Origin: Deltaproteobacteria bacterium
Lineage (GTDB): Bacteria > Myxococcota_A > UBA796 > UBA2385
NCBI GenBank assembly: GCA_018401435.1
Contig: JAGYJW010000014.1
Span: 62,001-126,000, forward strand
Length of the DNA: 64,000 nt
Reading direction: 5' to 3'
Below the pieces are notes generated by a model. That model made no database searches and was not told where the DNA came from. It saw nothing but the letters and a program-made list of their open reading frames with translations. Of the stretch, positions 46,286 through 56,034 are shown one piece after another (position 1 is the stretch's first letter; the number at the start of each line of letters is the position of its first letter). Made by a program: the position numbers and the translations under genes.

Positions 46286-48855
46286 ATGGCCGGCGCCGCC
46301 GAAACGCCCATGATGCGGCAATACCTGGACCTCAAGGCCCAGGTGCCCGACGCCCTGCTGCTCTACCGGATGGGCGACTTCTACGAGCTCTTCTTTGAAG
46401 ATGCTGAGGTGGCGGCCGCCACCCTCGAACTCACCCTCACCAGCCGCAACAAGGCCGACCCCGACCCCATTCCCATGGCGGGCGTGCCCTACCACGCCTT
46501 GGATGGCTACCTGCGGCGCCTGGTGGATGCCGGACACAAGGTGGCCATCGCCGAGCAGCGGGCGGCCCCGGGCAGCACCAAGATCCTTGAGCGCGAGCTG
46601 GTGCGGGTGGTCACGCCGGGCCTGCCCTGGGACTCTGCCGCCCTGGAGGGCCGCGAGCCCTGCTGGCTGGCCGCGGCCTGCGCTGGGCGAGATGGCCGGA
46701 TGGGCCTGGCCTTTCTGGATGTGACCACCGGCGGACTGCGCGTCACCGAGGTGGAGGGCCCCCATGCCGCCGCCGCCGAGCTGTCCCGCATGGACCCCCG
46801 CGAGCTGCTGCTTCCGCCCGACCTCGTTGAGAATGAAGCCATGGAGCGCGTTGTCCAGGGTCGCGCCCTCAGCCGGGCCGAGGCGGGGCGCTTTGATGCG
46901 GAGGCCGGCGACCGGGCCCTGCGCGGCCTGCTGGGCACGGCGGATCTGCGCGGCTTTGGGGCCGAGGGCCTGGGGCCGGCCCTGGGCGCTGCGGGCGCGC
47001 TCATCGCCTATGCCCGAGAGCAGGCGCGGGTGGACCTCTCCAGCGTGCGGCGCCTGGTGCCCTATGCGGTGGACCGGGCCATGGTGCTGGACGAGAGCAC
47101 CCGGCGAAACCTGGAGATCCTGCGGCCCCTGCACGGGACTGGCCGCAAGGGCACGCTGCTGGGCCTGTTGGACCGCTGCAATACGCCCATGGGCAGCCGT
47201 CGGCTGCGCAGCTGGCTGGCGGGGCCCCTGGTCGAGGTGGCCCGCATCCGGGCCCGGCAGGCGGCGGTCACCGCCCGCTGCCCGGCCGCCGCAGAGAGGG
47301 GGTGCGGGCCGGCTTGCGCGCGGTGGCCGACATCGAGCGCCTGGCCACCCGCATCGCCCAGGGCAGCGCCAACGCACGCGACCTGGTGGCCCTGTCGGCG
47401 TCCTTGCACGCCTTGCCCGGCGTCTTCGCCGATCTGCGCCAGGACGCCGCCTTTGCCGGCCGCCTGCCGGACGACCCGGTGCTGGATGTGGCCGAAGACA
47501 TCGACACCTGGCTGCTTCCCGAGCCCCCCGCCAGCTTGACCGAGGGCGGCCTGATCGCGCGCGGGGTCTGGCCCGACCTGGACGAGGTCGCCGATCTGGC
47601 CCGAGAGGGCAAGGGCGCCATCGCCCGCATCGAGGCCCGGGAGCGCGAGGCCACCGGTATCAACTCGCTCAAGATCAAGTACAACAAGGTCTTTGGCTAC
47701 TTCCTGGAGGTCACCAACGCCAACCTGGACCGGGTGCCCGATCGCTGGTACCGCAAGCAGACCCTGGCCAACTGCGAGCGCTTCATCACCTCGGAGCTGA
47801 AGGAATTCGAGGAGAAGGTGCTTGGGGCCGACGAACGCCGCCGCGAGCTGGAATACGAGCTGTTCTGCGGCCTGCGCAGCCGGGCGGCCGAGCACATCCC
47901 CCGCCTGCAGCGCCTCGCCGACGCCGTGGCCTGGGTGGACGCCATCGCCGCCCTGGCCGAGGTGGCCGTGGACCGCCGCTATGTCTGCCCCACCGTGGAC
48001 AACAGCCCCGATCTGGAGATCGTGGGGGGGCGCCACCCGGTTGTCGAGGCCATGGATCTCGATGAACGCTTCGTTCCCAACGATCTCAGCCTGGACGCCG
48101 GTCGGAGGCTGGTGGTGCTCACGGGCCCGAATATGGCCGGTAAGAGCACGGTGATGCGCCAGGTCGCGCTGATCGCGCTGATGGCCCAGGTGGGCAGCTT
48201 CGTGCCCGCCGACAGCGCGCGCATCGGGCTCTGCGACCGCATCTTCGTGCGGGTGGGCGCCAGCGACGATCTGTCGAGCGGCCGCAGCACCTTCATGGTG
48301 GAGATGTCAGAGACCGCCCTCATCCTCAACCAGGCCAGCAGCCGCAGCCTGCTGCTGCTGGACGAGATCGGGCGTGGCACCAGCACCTATGACGGGCTGG
48401 CCATCGCCTGGGCGGTGGCCGAGGCGGTACACGACCGCCTGCGCAGCCGGGCCATCTTCGCGACGCACTACCACGAGCTGGTCAGCCTGGCCGATGAGAA
48501 GGCACGCGTGGTCAACCTTCACGTCGCGGTGAGCGAGAGTGAGGGGCGCATCGTCTTTCTGCGCTGCCTGCGGGAGGGGGCCAGCCGCAGCTATGGCCTG
48601 CAATGCGCGCGCCTGGCGGGCATGCCCGAGGCCGTGGTGGGACGCGCCCGCGAGCTGCTGACCGAGCTGGAGGCCCGGCCGCGCCACGGGCCCCCGACGC
48701 GCCAGGTCGGCCTCTTTGACCCGCGGCCCCCCGTCCCGGCAGCGGTGCTGGCCCCCGATCCCTTGCGGGTGGCCCTGCGGGCGCTGGATCCCAACGATCT
48801 GACTCCACGTCAGGCTTTAGACGCACTGTTCAGGATTCGATCGTTGGTTGAGTGA
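46286..48855 (+). CDS. mutS: DNA mismatch repair protein MutS, apparent frameshift near 47290
   Basis: About 856 residues when joined, the usual size. The mismatch-reading F-x-E motif is F32-Y-E34 in MGDFYELF. The connector, lever and clamp regions follow; the frame changes at a G/C run around 47285-47300, between AAVTARCPAA and AGLRAVADIERLATRI. The second frame holds INSLKIKYNKVFGYFLEVT, Walker A GPNMAGKST, Walker B LLLLDEIGRGTSTYDGLAIA and FATHYHEL, then the helix-turn-helix tail. Walker A and B are intact, so one base error is likelier than a dead gene. ATG 46286. Confidence 0.93.
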
Positions 48856-48921
48856 GCCAGCCACCCGCGCGGGCCGGGGCCCTTGCCCAGGCGACGAACG
48901 AGGAGCTATCCCAAGGCCGTG

Positions 48922-50133
48922 ATGACCCCCGTGCTGCTGCTGCTCCACCTGCTGGCGACCGCCTGCGGCGCCGAGGTCGCCTTGCAAGAGCTGCGGGTCT
49001 TCACCGGGGCGGGCCACGCCCGCTTGTTGCTGGTCTTCAGCGGGGCTCCCGGCAGCGTCGAAGGCCGCAGCCTGAGCACCGAAGATGGGCGTCCGGCGCA
49101 TATTCTCATCCAGCTGGGTGGGGTGGGCCCAGGCCCGGAGGGCGACCGCACCATCCCTGTGGACGACGCGGGCATCGGGGCCTTGCGCCTGGTCACAGTC
49201 GGTGATGATCTCGATCTCATCGTCGAACTGGGCGAAGAACGTGCGCTGTCGACCCGCTTTGTGGGCCGGTCGGCGGTGCTGGTGGACCTGATCGAGCAGG
49301 GCAGGGGAGAAGACCCCGCCTTGCCTTCGCCCGCGCAGCTGGAGGCCTGGCTGGATGGCGTGGGCTTGAGCCGCCCCGTCGCCAACAGCCGGCCCCGCAG
49401 CCGGCGCCTGGTGGTGGTGGACGCCGGTCATGGGGGCTGGGATCACGGCGCCGTGGGCACGACGGGCACCCGCGAGGCCGACATCGCCTTGCAGATCGCC
49501 TTGCGCACCGCCCACAGCCTTCGGGCAGCCGGCGTCGAGGTGGTGCTCACCCGCGACAGCGACGTCTTCGTCACCCTCAAGGACCGCGCGGCGCTGGCCA
49601 ACCAGCGCGACGCCGACCTCTTCCTCAGCATTCACGCCAACGCCGCCCCCGGACCCACCGCCTGGGGCATCGAGACCTACTCCTTTGACAGCGCCAGCGA
49701 CGGCGGCGCCGCTCGTGTGGCCCGCCGCGAGAACGCCATCCTGCGGGAGCAGCGGGTAGAAGGCGAGACCGACCCGCTGCTGGCCCGCATGCTGGTGGCC
49801 GGCACCAACGCCCTCAGCCGGCGCCTGTCCCGCGAGGTGCAGGCCGTGGTCGTGCAGACGCTCCAGCAGGACTATGGCGCCGACCAGATCCGGGATCTCG
49901 GGTCCAAGACCGCGCTCTTCTATGTGCTGGTCTCCACCCGGATGCCGGCCATCCTCTTTGAGTCGGGCTTCGTCAGCAACCCCGAAGACGAGCGCAGGCT
50001 GCGCACGCCGCACTACCAGCAGGCCGTGGCCGACGCCTTGGCCGACGCCGTGCAGCGCTGGTTCGAGTCCGCCGACAGCCGCAGCCGGGCGCTGGATGCC
50101 GCCGGCCTGGGCCCGAAGGCGAGCCCGCCATGA
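48922..50133 (+). CDS. N-acetylmuramoyl-L-alanine amidase (AmiC/AmiB type)
   Basis: 403 residues from ATG 48922 (AAGG upstream; a GTG just before is also in frame). Cuts the lactyl-peptide bond of peptidoglycan during cell separation. Signal peptide VLLLLHLLATACGA; whether Cys after ATA is lipidated is unclear. Residues ~20-125 form an AMIN-type beta domain (VALQELRVFTGAGHARLLLV). The Amidase_3 domain has zinc ligands His in VVDAGHGGWDHGAVG, Glu in GTREADIALQIA, His in LFLSIHANAA and catalytic Glu in PAILFESGFVSNPEDE. A helix insert (QQDYGADQIRDLGSK) could be the regulatory helix activated by EnvC/NlpD-like factors. Stop overlaps xerD by 4 bases. Confidence 0.92.
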   Translation: MTPVLLLLHLLATACGAEVALQELRVFTGAGHARLLLVFSGAPGSVEGRSLSTEDGRPAHILIQLGGVGPGPEGDRTIPVDDAGIGALRLVTVGDDLDLIVELGEERALSTRFVGRSAVLVDLIEQGRGEDPALPSPAQLEAWLDGVGLSRPVANSRPRSRRLVVVDAGHGGWDHGAVGTTGTREADIALQIALRTAHSLRAAGVEVVLTRDSDVFVTLKDRAALANQRDADLFLSIHANAAPGPTAWGIETYSFDSASDGGAARVARRENAILREQRVEGETDPLLARMLVAGTNALSRRLSREVQAVVVQTLQQDYGADQIRDLGSKTALFYVLVSTRMPAILFESGFVSNPEDERRLRTPHYQQAVADALADAVQRWFESADSRSRALDAAGLGPKASPP

Positions 50134-51046
50134 CCCTTGAGAATGAAGCTCTGGCGCCCGATCTCGACGCGGCGGTAGACGCCTACCTCTTTGTCGCGCG
50201 GGTCGAGCGCGGCCTCGCGGCCCACACGATCGAGGCCTACCGCGCGGACCTGATCGGGCTGGTGGGCTTTCTGGCCGAGCGGGGGCGGCGCAGGCCAGAG
50301 GATGTGCAGGCTGAGGACCTGTCGGCCTGGATGCTCTCCCTGGTGGACCGGGGCCTGGCCCGCAGCACGGTGGCCCGCCAGCGGGTGGCCATGCGGCAGC
50401 TCTTTCGTTTCCTGGTGGGCGAAGGCGTCCTGGAGCAGAGCCCGGCCGACCGCATCGAGGGCCCGGGCGTGCAGCGGCACCTGCCGGTGACCCTGTCCGA
50501 GGCGCAGGTGGAGGCGCTGCTGGCCGCGCCGGACCGGTCCACGGCCCTGGGCCGCCGCGACGGGGCCATGCTGGAGCTGATCTACGCCACGGGGCTGCGG
50601 GTCAGCGAGCTGGTGGGCCTTCGGGCCGAGAGCCTGCACGATGGCTGGCTGGTGGTGCGGGGCAAAGGCGGCAAGGAGCGCCTGGTGCCCCCTTTGGCGA
50701 CCAGGCGGCGGCGGCGCTGGCCCTGTGGGCCGCCGACCGGGCGGGCCAGCCGCCGCGCAAGGGGCCGGCCTGGGTCTTTCCCACGCCGCGGGGTGGGCCC
50801 ATGACCCGCCAGAACTTCTGGCAGCGCGTGCGCAAATACGCGCTGCAGGTGGGCATCGCCGGCAAGCTGTCGCCTCATGTGCTGCGCCACGCCTTCGCGA
50901 CCCACCTGGTGAACCACGGGGCCGACCTGCGGGCGGTGCAGGCGATGCTCGGCACGCCGACATCTCGACCACCGAGATCTACACCCATGTCGCGCGCGCC
51001 CAGCTGCAGCGCATGCACGCGCTTTCATCCGCGGGGCGGCCCATGA
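50130..51046 (+). CDS. xerD: Tyrosine recombinase XerD, three apparent frameshifts
   Basis: About 305 residues when joined. Resolves chromosome dimers at dif with XerC. N-terminal SAM-like domain ([20 protein letters not shown]), catalytic Arg in [13 protein letters not shown], Lys in [12 protein letters not shown]-x-x-R in [18 protein letters not shown] and Tyr in STTEIYTHV. Frame changes near 50690, 50955 (GGC-ACGCC where GGCCACGCC is expected: one C lost) and 51018 (needed to reach RFHPRGGP and the TGA at 51044-51046). All catalytic residues are present, and IYTHV plus the end fit XerD better than XerC. Starts by a 4-base overlap with the amidase. Confidence 0.85.
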
Positions 51047-52347
51047 GCGGCAGCGCGCGGGAGCGGCGGTGGTGGCGGCCCTGGGGCCGGCGCCAGCTCC
51101 AGGCCCAGCTCCAGATCCAGCATCCGACTTTACATAATATACATTATCAGAAGTTCACGGGGGCAAGCCTGGGGGGCCTGCTGGGCCTGGCCCTGAGCAG
51201 CTTGTCGACCGGCTGCATGGCCGACGGCCTGCTGTGGTGGTTGCCGGCACCGGCGCTCGATGCGCCCGCCTTTGTAGACCTCGGCGCGATTCCAATGGAC
51301 GGCCGGGCCCAGGCCGACCTGCCCCTCCTGCTGGACAGCGACGCCGGCCTCTCCTTTCACCTGGTCCTGGAGTCCGAGGGCTTCTTCGTGAGCCCAGAAG
51401 CCCTGGACCTGGTGCCGGGACAGCTCCGCCATGTCGCGCTGGGCTTTGACGCCCTGGCCCATGATCGGTCCGGCGTCGCTGGGCCCCATGCGGCCACCCT
51501 CGGCGTGACGCCCGTCGGCGATAGCCGCATGGCGCCGGTGGAGGTCGCGGTCCAGGTCGAGGTGCGGGTTGATTTTGACGGCGATGGCTACCCGCACCCG
51601 GCCGCCGGCGGCGACGACTGTGACGACTCGGACCCATTGGTGAACCCCGGCGCGGTCGAGGTCTTCTATGATGGCGTAGATGCCGACTGCGACGGCAATG
51701 ACGACGATGCCGACGGCGATGGCCACGCCGCCTTGCGGGCGGGTGGTGAGGACTGCGACGATGGCGACCCCGAGGTGCACCCCGATCAGCCCGACGGCCA
51801 TGACGCCGTGGACAACGACTGCGACGGCATCTTCGACGAGGATGACCTGGAGCCGGGCGCCGTGCTCATCAGCGAGGTCTTTGGCCCTCCGGGCGCCCCT
51901 GGGGCGGGCTTTGTCGAGCTTCAGGGCATCGACCCTCGCGCCTGGCGGCTGGAGGGCTGGACCCTGACCCAAGGCGACGCCGGCCCGGTGGTGCCTCTGG
52001 ATGGCGGCGTGCTGCCAGCCGGGGGCCGCTTTGTGCTCTGCGTGGACGTCGCGGCGGCGGAGGCCCTGGGCGTACGCTGCGATCAGGTTGGCCTGGCGCC
52101 GATCCTGCCTGGGGATGGCCCCTTGGAGCTGGGCCCTCCGGGCATGCCCGTGGACGGCCTCCCCTGGGACGCGGGCTGGGAGCTGCCAGAGGACGCCAGC
52201 CTGCAGGTGGATGGGCGCTGGCTGGTTGGCGAAGCCCCCTTGGACCCGACCCGCAACGACAGCCCGCTGGCCTGGTGTGCTGCCCCGACTCCGTGGGCGG
52301 ACGGGCCCGCGGGCAGCCCCGGCGCGTTGAACCCCGATTGCCCCTGA
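51043..52347 (+). CDS. MopE-type metal-binding lipoprotein with C-terminal lamin-tail domain
   Basis: 434 residues from ATG 51043 (ATGA overlap with xerD). The lipoprotein signal is unusually deep: a 40-residue Arg/Gln-rich leader precedes [12 protein letters not shown], lipid site Cys58, and no nearer start codon exists. A beta-sandwich covers about 65-180. Then come MopE putative metal-binding repeats (PF11617-like): [74 protein letters not shown]. The last ~150 residues match a lamin-tail domain ([30 protein letters not shown]). Surface calcium-binding protein. The region coding residues 28-38 is AT-rich and palindromic. Confidence 0.78.
   Translation: MSGSARERRWWRPWGRRQLQAQLQIQHPTLHNIHYQKFTGASLGGLLGLALSSLSTGCMADGLLWWLPAPALDAPAFVDLGAIPMDGRAQADLPLLLDSDAGLSFHLVLESEGFFVSPEALDLVPGQLRHVALGFDALAHDRSGVAGPHAATLGVTPVGDSRMAPVEVAVQVEVRVDFDGDGYPHPAAGGDDCDDSDPLVNPGAVEVFYDGVDADCDGNDDDADGDGHAALRAGGEDCDDGDPEVHPDQPDGHDAVDNDCDGIFDEDDLEPGAVLISEVFGPPGAPGAGFVELQGIDPRAWRLEGWTLTQGDAGPVVPLDGGVLPAGGRFVLCVDVAAAEALGVRCDQVGLAPILPGDGPLELGPPGMPVDGLPWDAGWELPEDASLQVDGRWLVGEAPLDPTRNDSPLAWCAAPTPWADGPAGSPGALNPDCP
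51134..51147. repeat. AT-rich inverted repeat ATAAT-ATAC-ATTAT
   Basis: A 14-bp palindrome inside a 19-base AT-only-plus-C stretch (51129-51147) in an otherwise ~70% GC region. It lies within the deep leader of the MopE-type lipoprotein gene and could be a promoter or operator for it. Confidence 0.4.
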
Positions 52348-52365
52348 GCGGTGCCGGCCGGGGCC

Positions 52366-53943
52366 TCAGTCGGTGGTGCCAAAGGTGCCCGACCGGCGCG
52401 GATCACCGGCGCCAGAGAAGTGCCCACCGGCCGATCCCGCGATGTGGAGGCCGCCAAAGAACAAGTTCAAACTATCAAAACGGTTCATATTCGGGTAGCC
52501 GGCAGCGAGGGCCTCCAGGGTGCCCGGCGGCCGGCGATCGGCCTCGACATAGAGCCGCCCGCCCTCGACATGGCAGCGCGGGGCGGTCACCGCCCGACGG
52601 GGATCCAGGCCGTGGTCGGTCAGGTAGACGATGCCGTGCAGCAGGGCCGACCGGATGCGGCTGGAGCCCCCCGATCCAAGAGCGTAGATCTGGTCACCAA
52701 TCTCGAGCAGGCTGGGGCAGCACATGGTGAGCAGGCGGCTGCCCGGGGGCAGGGCGGCGTCTTCGGGGTAGACGTCGCTCTCACCCAGGAAGTTGTTCAG
52801 CAGCAGGCCGGTGCCGGGCACGACCAGGCCCGCGGTCTCGCCCAGGCTGTGGGTGATGGCGACGGCGTTGCCATCGGCGTCCACCACCGAGATGTGGGTG
52901 GTATTGCCGGGCTGGCGGGGCAGGCGGGGGCGGCCTCCCCTGCCCTCCCCTGTGGGCGCCTGGCCGTGGGCCTCGGCCTCGAAGTCCTCTTGCGGGGCCA
53001 GGGCCAGCAGAAAGCCGTCCACGAAGCCGTCCTGGAAGAGCTTGCCATGCAAGGTGGGACCGCGGCTCCCTTCGACCCGGCGCAAGGCGTGGGCCAGAGA
53101 GCGCACCTGGGCGGCGCCCAGGGGCTCGGGCATGGGGCCGTGGTCCTCCAGGGCTCGCAAGGCCTGGGCCACCAGCAGGCCCGCCACCGAGCTGGGGGGC
53201 GGCAGCCAGACCGTCGCGTCGCGGTAGTGGTAGCAGATCGGCGCACGAAAGACGGGCTGCCAGGCCGCGAGATCGGTGGCGTTGAGCCGGGCCTCGGCGC
53301 CCAGGGCCGCCAGGATGGCCTGGCCCACGGCGCCGGTGGAGAAGAGCGCGGGGCCCTGCTCGGCATAGGCCCGCAGGGTTCCGGCGAGGTCGGGGTTGGT
53401 GAAGACATCGCCGGCGCGCAAGGGCCGCCCCTCGCGCGAAAACAAGGCGCGGAGGGCGTCATCGGTCCCAAGGATGGGCCAGAGCAAGCCGCAAACCTGG
53501 GCGAAGCCAGGGGTCACCGGCACGCCCTGTTCGGCGGCGCGCGCGGCGGGCTCCACCAGGCGCGCCATGTCCAGGCGCCCATATTTCTGGTGCAAGGCCC
53601 ACAAGCCGCCGGGCAGGGCGGGCACTGCCACCGAGGCCGGGCCGAAGTGGAAGCGCTGCACGGCGGGCCCGAAGTCCACGTCGATATGGCGAAGCGCGGG
53701 CCGACCCTCGGCCGGCCCGCCCCGTCCCGGCACATCCGAGAAGAGGTCGAGGACCTCGACCTGGCCGCCCATGCGCAGGGTGGCGATGCCGCCGCCCCCC
53801 AGGCCGGTCAGCAGGGCCTCGGCCACGCCGGCCATCAAGGAGGCGGCGATGGCGGCGTCGGCGGCATTGCCCCCGGCCCGCAAGGCCGCCAGGCCCGCCT
53901 CCACCGTGAGCGGGCTGCCCGCGGCCACCGCGCCGCTGGTCAT
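52366..53943 (-). CDS. Cytosolic gamma-glutamyltransferase family protein
   Basis: 525 residues. Ntn-hydrolase that normally cleaves itself and removes or transfers gamma-glutamyl groups, e.g. from glutathione. Family features: GAVAAGSPLTVEAGLAALRA and GGNAADAAIAASLMAGVAEA at the N-terminus, GPASVAVPALPGGLWALH, and the self-processing nucleophile Thr in PGNTTHISVVDADGNAVAIT, then LNNFLGESDVYPE and ALGSGGSSRI (oxyanion region). Unlike E. coli Ggt it has no signal peptide, so it works in the cytoplasm. Translationally coupled (ATGA) to the amidotransferase gene upstream. Confidence 0.9.
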   Translation of the reverse strand: MTSGAVAAGSPLTVEAGLAALRAGGNAADAAIAASLMAGVAEALLTGLGGGGIATLRMGGQVEVLDLFSDVPGRGGPAEGRPALRHIDVDFGPAVQRFHFGPASVAVPALPGGLWALHQKYGRLDMARLVEPAARAAEQGVPVTPGFAQVCGLLWPILGTDDALRALFSREGRPLRAGDVFTNPDLAGTLRAYAEQGPALFSTGAVGQAILAALGAEARLNATDLAAWQPVFRAPICYHYRDATVWLPPPSSVAGLLVAQALRALEDHGPMPEPLGAAQVRSLAHALRRVEGSRGPTLHGKLFQDGFVDGFLLALAPQEDFEAEAHGQAPTGEGRGGRPRLPRQPGNTTHISVVDADGNAVAITHSLGETAGLVVPGTGLLLNNFLGESDVYPEDAALPPGSRLLTMCCPSLLEIGDQIYALGSGGSSRIRSALLHGIVYLTDHGLDPRRAVTAPRCHVEGGRLYVEADRRPPGTLEALAAGYPNMNRFDSLNLFFGGLHIAGSAGGHFSGAGDPRRSGTFGTTD

Positions 53944-54695
53944 GGCTGAAGCCCCGCGCCGGGTCCGGCCACAAAGCGCGCCGCGAAGCGTGCCAGCAGC
54001 TGGTTGGCCTCGGGCCCGGCCCGGTGGCTGTCCAGCTGGCGTTGGGCGGCCTCTTTGCCGAAGAGCCCACCATACTGCGCCATATAGCGAAGGAAGCGGG
54101 CGCGGTTGTCCTGCCAGGTCATCTCGGGGTGGAATTGCGTGGCATAGACCGGCCGGTCGCGCATCACCACCGCCTGGTAGGGGGCCCGCACGCTGCGGGC
54201 GAGGTTCACCAGGGAGGTGGGCAGGCGGCTGGCCCGATCCTTGTGGCCCAGCTGGGCGATGAAGGTGGCGGGCAATGCGCCGAAGATCTCGTCCAGGGCT
54301 CCATCCTCGGTCAGCACCAGGTCATAGCTGCCCACCTCGGCGTTCTGCTCGTCGTGGATGACCTCGCCGCCCAGCCCCAGCACCAGCGCCTGAAAGCCGA
54401 AGCAGGAGGCGAACATGGGCGGCCCGGATTCGGCCACCCAGGCCACAGCGTCGATGAAGTCGGCGATGGCGGGGCTGTCGTCCAAGACCGAGTAGTCGCC
54501 CGAGCCCCCCACCAGCACGGCGTCGGCCTCGGCCAAAGCACCCCGGTCCGGCCGCCCCGCCAGCACGTCCATGGCGTCGATATGCCACACGTCCACCCCC
54601 AGGCGCTCGGCAAAGCAGCGGTGCTCGTCGGTGCGGGCGGGATCGCCGGGGTTGCGGGCCTGCAGCAGCACATAGCGGGGCGAGGCAGCGGTCAA
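53940..54695 (-). CDS. Stand-alone class-I glutamine amidotransferase domain protein
   Basis: 251 residues from a TTG at 54695 with GGGAG upstream. Triad: nucleophile Cys in FASCFGFQALVLGLGG, His and Glu in ATQFHPEMTW. The layout (EHRCFAERLGVDVWHIDAMD, VLVGGSGDYSVLDDSP) resembles GMP-synthase-type GATase domains found as free enzymes. No synthetase partner domain is present. Coupled to the gamma-glutamyltransferase, so a joint role in gamma-glutamyl compound or glutamine breakdown is a fair guess. Confidence 0.88.
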   Translation of the reverse strand: MTAASPRYVLLQARNPGDPARTDEHRCFAERLGVDVWHIDAMDVLAGRPDRGALAEADAVLVGGSGDYSVLDDSPAIADFIDAVAWVAESGPPMFASCFGFQALVLGLGGEVIHDEQNAEVGSYDLVLTEDGALDEIFGALPATFIAQLGHKDRASRLPTSLVNLARSVRAPYQAVVMRDRPVYATQFHPEMTWQDNRARFLRYMAQYGGLFGKEAAQRQLDSHRAGPEANQLLARFAARFVAGPGAGLQP

Positions 54696-54787
54696 GCGGG
54701 CTCCCTTCCGGGCCGGAGGCCGCGGGACTCAGGAGCGAGTCTAGCGCCCCGGCCGCCCCCGCTCCACCCATGAATCCACCGAAGAGA

Positions 54788-54822
54788 AGTTGAAAAGCTG
54801 ACGGAGAGTTGAAATATCAACT
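54788..54822. repeat. AGTTGAAA direct repeats and AGTTGA-AATA-TCAACT palindrome
   Basis: AGTTGAAA occurs at 54788-54795 and 54807-54814, 19 bases apart (about two helical turns). The second copy is half of a perfect inverted repeat at 54807-54822. All lie in an AT-rich 45-base island between the ferredoxin gene and the amidotransferase gene, about 95-125 bases upstream of the latter's start. Candidate operator; regulator unknown. Confidence 0.5.
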
Positions 54823-54847
54823 ATCAGACGAGGCTTGAAGGATGGCC

Positions 54848-55261
54848 TCAGAAATCCTTCGGAATGCGCACGGACACCGGTCCCAGCACCCGGGCCTGGC
54901 AGGCCAGGCGGTCACCGCGCTGCATGGCCTCAAAGCCCAGCACCAGCTGCTCGCGCCCTTCGAGGGGGCTGAGGCCGCGGGCGTCGCCCCGGATCTCGAC
55001 GCGGCAGGTGCCGCAGCTGCAGGTGCCGCCACAGTAGTGGCTCAGGTCGATGCCTTCGGCCATGGCCGCGTGCAGCAGGCGGGTGCCAGCGGCGACGTCG
55101 GCGTCGATGCTCTGGCCATCGGGGAGCTCGAAGCGCACCCGGGCGGTGCCCGTCCCCTGCCCTTCTCGCCCGAGCACACGGTCGGTCGCCGAGCGGGCGC
55201 GCCGAAGGCCCCGCCGCAGCAAGCTGCCCGCCAGAGAGCCGTCGCGCCGGTCACCTGCCAT
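54848..55261 (-). CDS. [2Fe-2S] ferredoxin
   Basis: 137 residues from the ATG at 55261 (GGAGG 8 bases upstream; a GTG at 55270 is also in frame). A ~40-residue basic N-terminal tail precedes a plant/adrenodoxin-type fold: VRFELPDGQSIDADVAAG, then the cluster ligands C-x5-C-x2-C in HYCGGTCSCGTCRVEIRG and a fourth Cys in RLACQARVLGPV. An extra cysteine lies between the first two ligands. Electron carrier; partner enzyme not in the window. Divergent from the ECF sigma gene, whose promoter starts 55 bases away. Confidence 0.92.
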   Translation of the reverse strand: MAGDRRDGSLAGSLLRRGLRRARSATDRVLGREGQGTGTARVRFELPDGQSIDADVAAGTRLLHAAMAEGIDLSHYCGGTCSCGTCRVEIRGDARGLSPLEGREQLVLGFEAMQRGDRLACQARVLGPVSVRIPKDF

Positions 55262-55315
55262 CTCGTCCACCTCCGCAGGGGGCCCAGAGGACTAGCCCGA
55301 TGGTGGCCGGGGTGC

Positions 55316-55344
55316 TTGCCCGGCTTCGGTGGGTCGTCTACGTT
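55316..55344 (+). promoter_or_regulatory. Putative promoter giving a leaderless sigma-factor mRNA
   Basis: TTGCCC (55316-55321), 17-base spacer, TACGTT (55339-55344). The expected start of transcription, about 55351, coincides with the GTG start codon of the ECF sigma gene. Confidence 0.55.
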
Positions 55345-55350
55345 GGGCCG

Positions 55351-55965
55351 GTGAGCTCAGAACGGTCCGCTGACGCCCTGCCCGACTTTGATGACAGCGC
55401 CCTGCTGGAGCGGCTGCGCGCGGGGGACGACGACGCCTATGCCGAGGTGGTGCACCTGCATTCGGGGCGCATCTTCGCCATCGGCATGTCGATGCTGCGC
55501 AACGAGCAAGACGCCCGGGATGTGGTCCAGGAGACCTTTCTCAACGCCTTCCGCAAGCTCGACGGCTTCCGCGGCGACGCCCCCTTCAGCAGCTGGCTCA
55601 AGCGCATCGCCACCAACAGCGCCCTGATGAAGCTGCGCCGCCGTCGGCGCAAGCCCGAGACCTCCTTGGAGCTGCCCGCCACCGACGGCAGCGGTGAGCG
55701 CCGCGAGCGCGATCTGGTCGATTCCGGCCCCTTATCCGATAAGCTGCAACAGGACGCCGAGCTGGGCCAGCGGATCCGCCTCGCCGTGGACGGCCTCTCC
55801 GACAGCTACCGCGAGGTGCTGGTGCTGGCGGACTACCAGGAGCTGTCGATGCGCGAGATCGCAGAGATCCTCGAGATCACCGTTCCCAACGTCAAGACGC
55901 GCCTGCACCGGGCCCGGCTGGCGGTGCGGGCCGCCTTGCAGGGCTACCTGGCCGGAACGGAATAG
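55351..55965 (+). CDS. ECF RNA polymerase sigma factor (second in window)
   Basis: 204 residues from the GTG at 55351, chosen because the promoter ends 6 bases upstream and longer readings would overlap it. Region 2: HSGRIFAIGMSMLRNEQDAR and VVQETFLNAFRKLDGFRGDA; region 4: LSDSYREVLVLADYQELSMR and IAEILEITVPNVKTRLHRAR. A charged linker (about 105-130) separates them. Followed 69 bases later by a small anti-sigma-like gene. Confidence 0.94.
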   Translation: MSSERSADALPDFDDSALLERLRAGDDDAYAEVVHLHSGRIFAIGMSMLRNEQDARDVVQETFLNAFRKLDGFRGDAPFSSWLKRIATNSALMKLRRRRRKPETSLELPATDGSGERRERDLVDSGPLSDKLQQDAELGQRIRLAVDGLSDSYREVLVLADYQELSMREIAEILEITVPNVKTRLHRARLAVRAALQGYLAGTE

Positions 55966-56034
55966 GCGAAACCTGCGCGACGCCGTGGCGTCTGGACCTG
56001 GTGTGCCCGCGCTATCCCCCCGGCCGAGGGTCCC

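Noticed and set aside
47285-47300. Programmed frameshift in mutS
   Set aside because: No slippery heptamer with a following pseudoknot is evident, and mutS is not known to be recoded; a base error is simpler.
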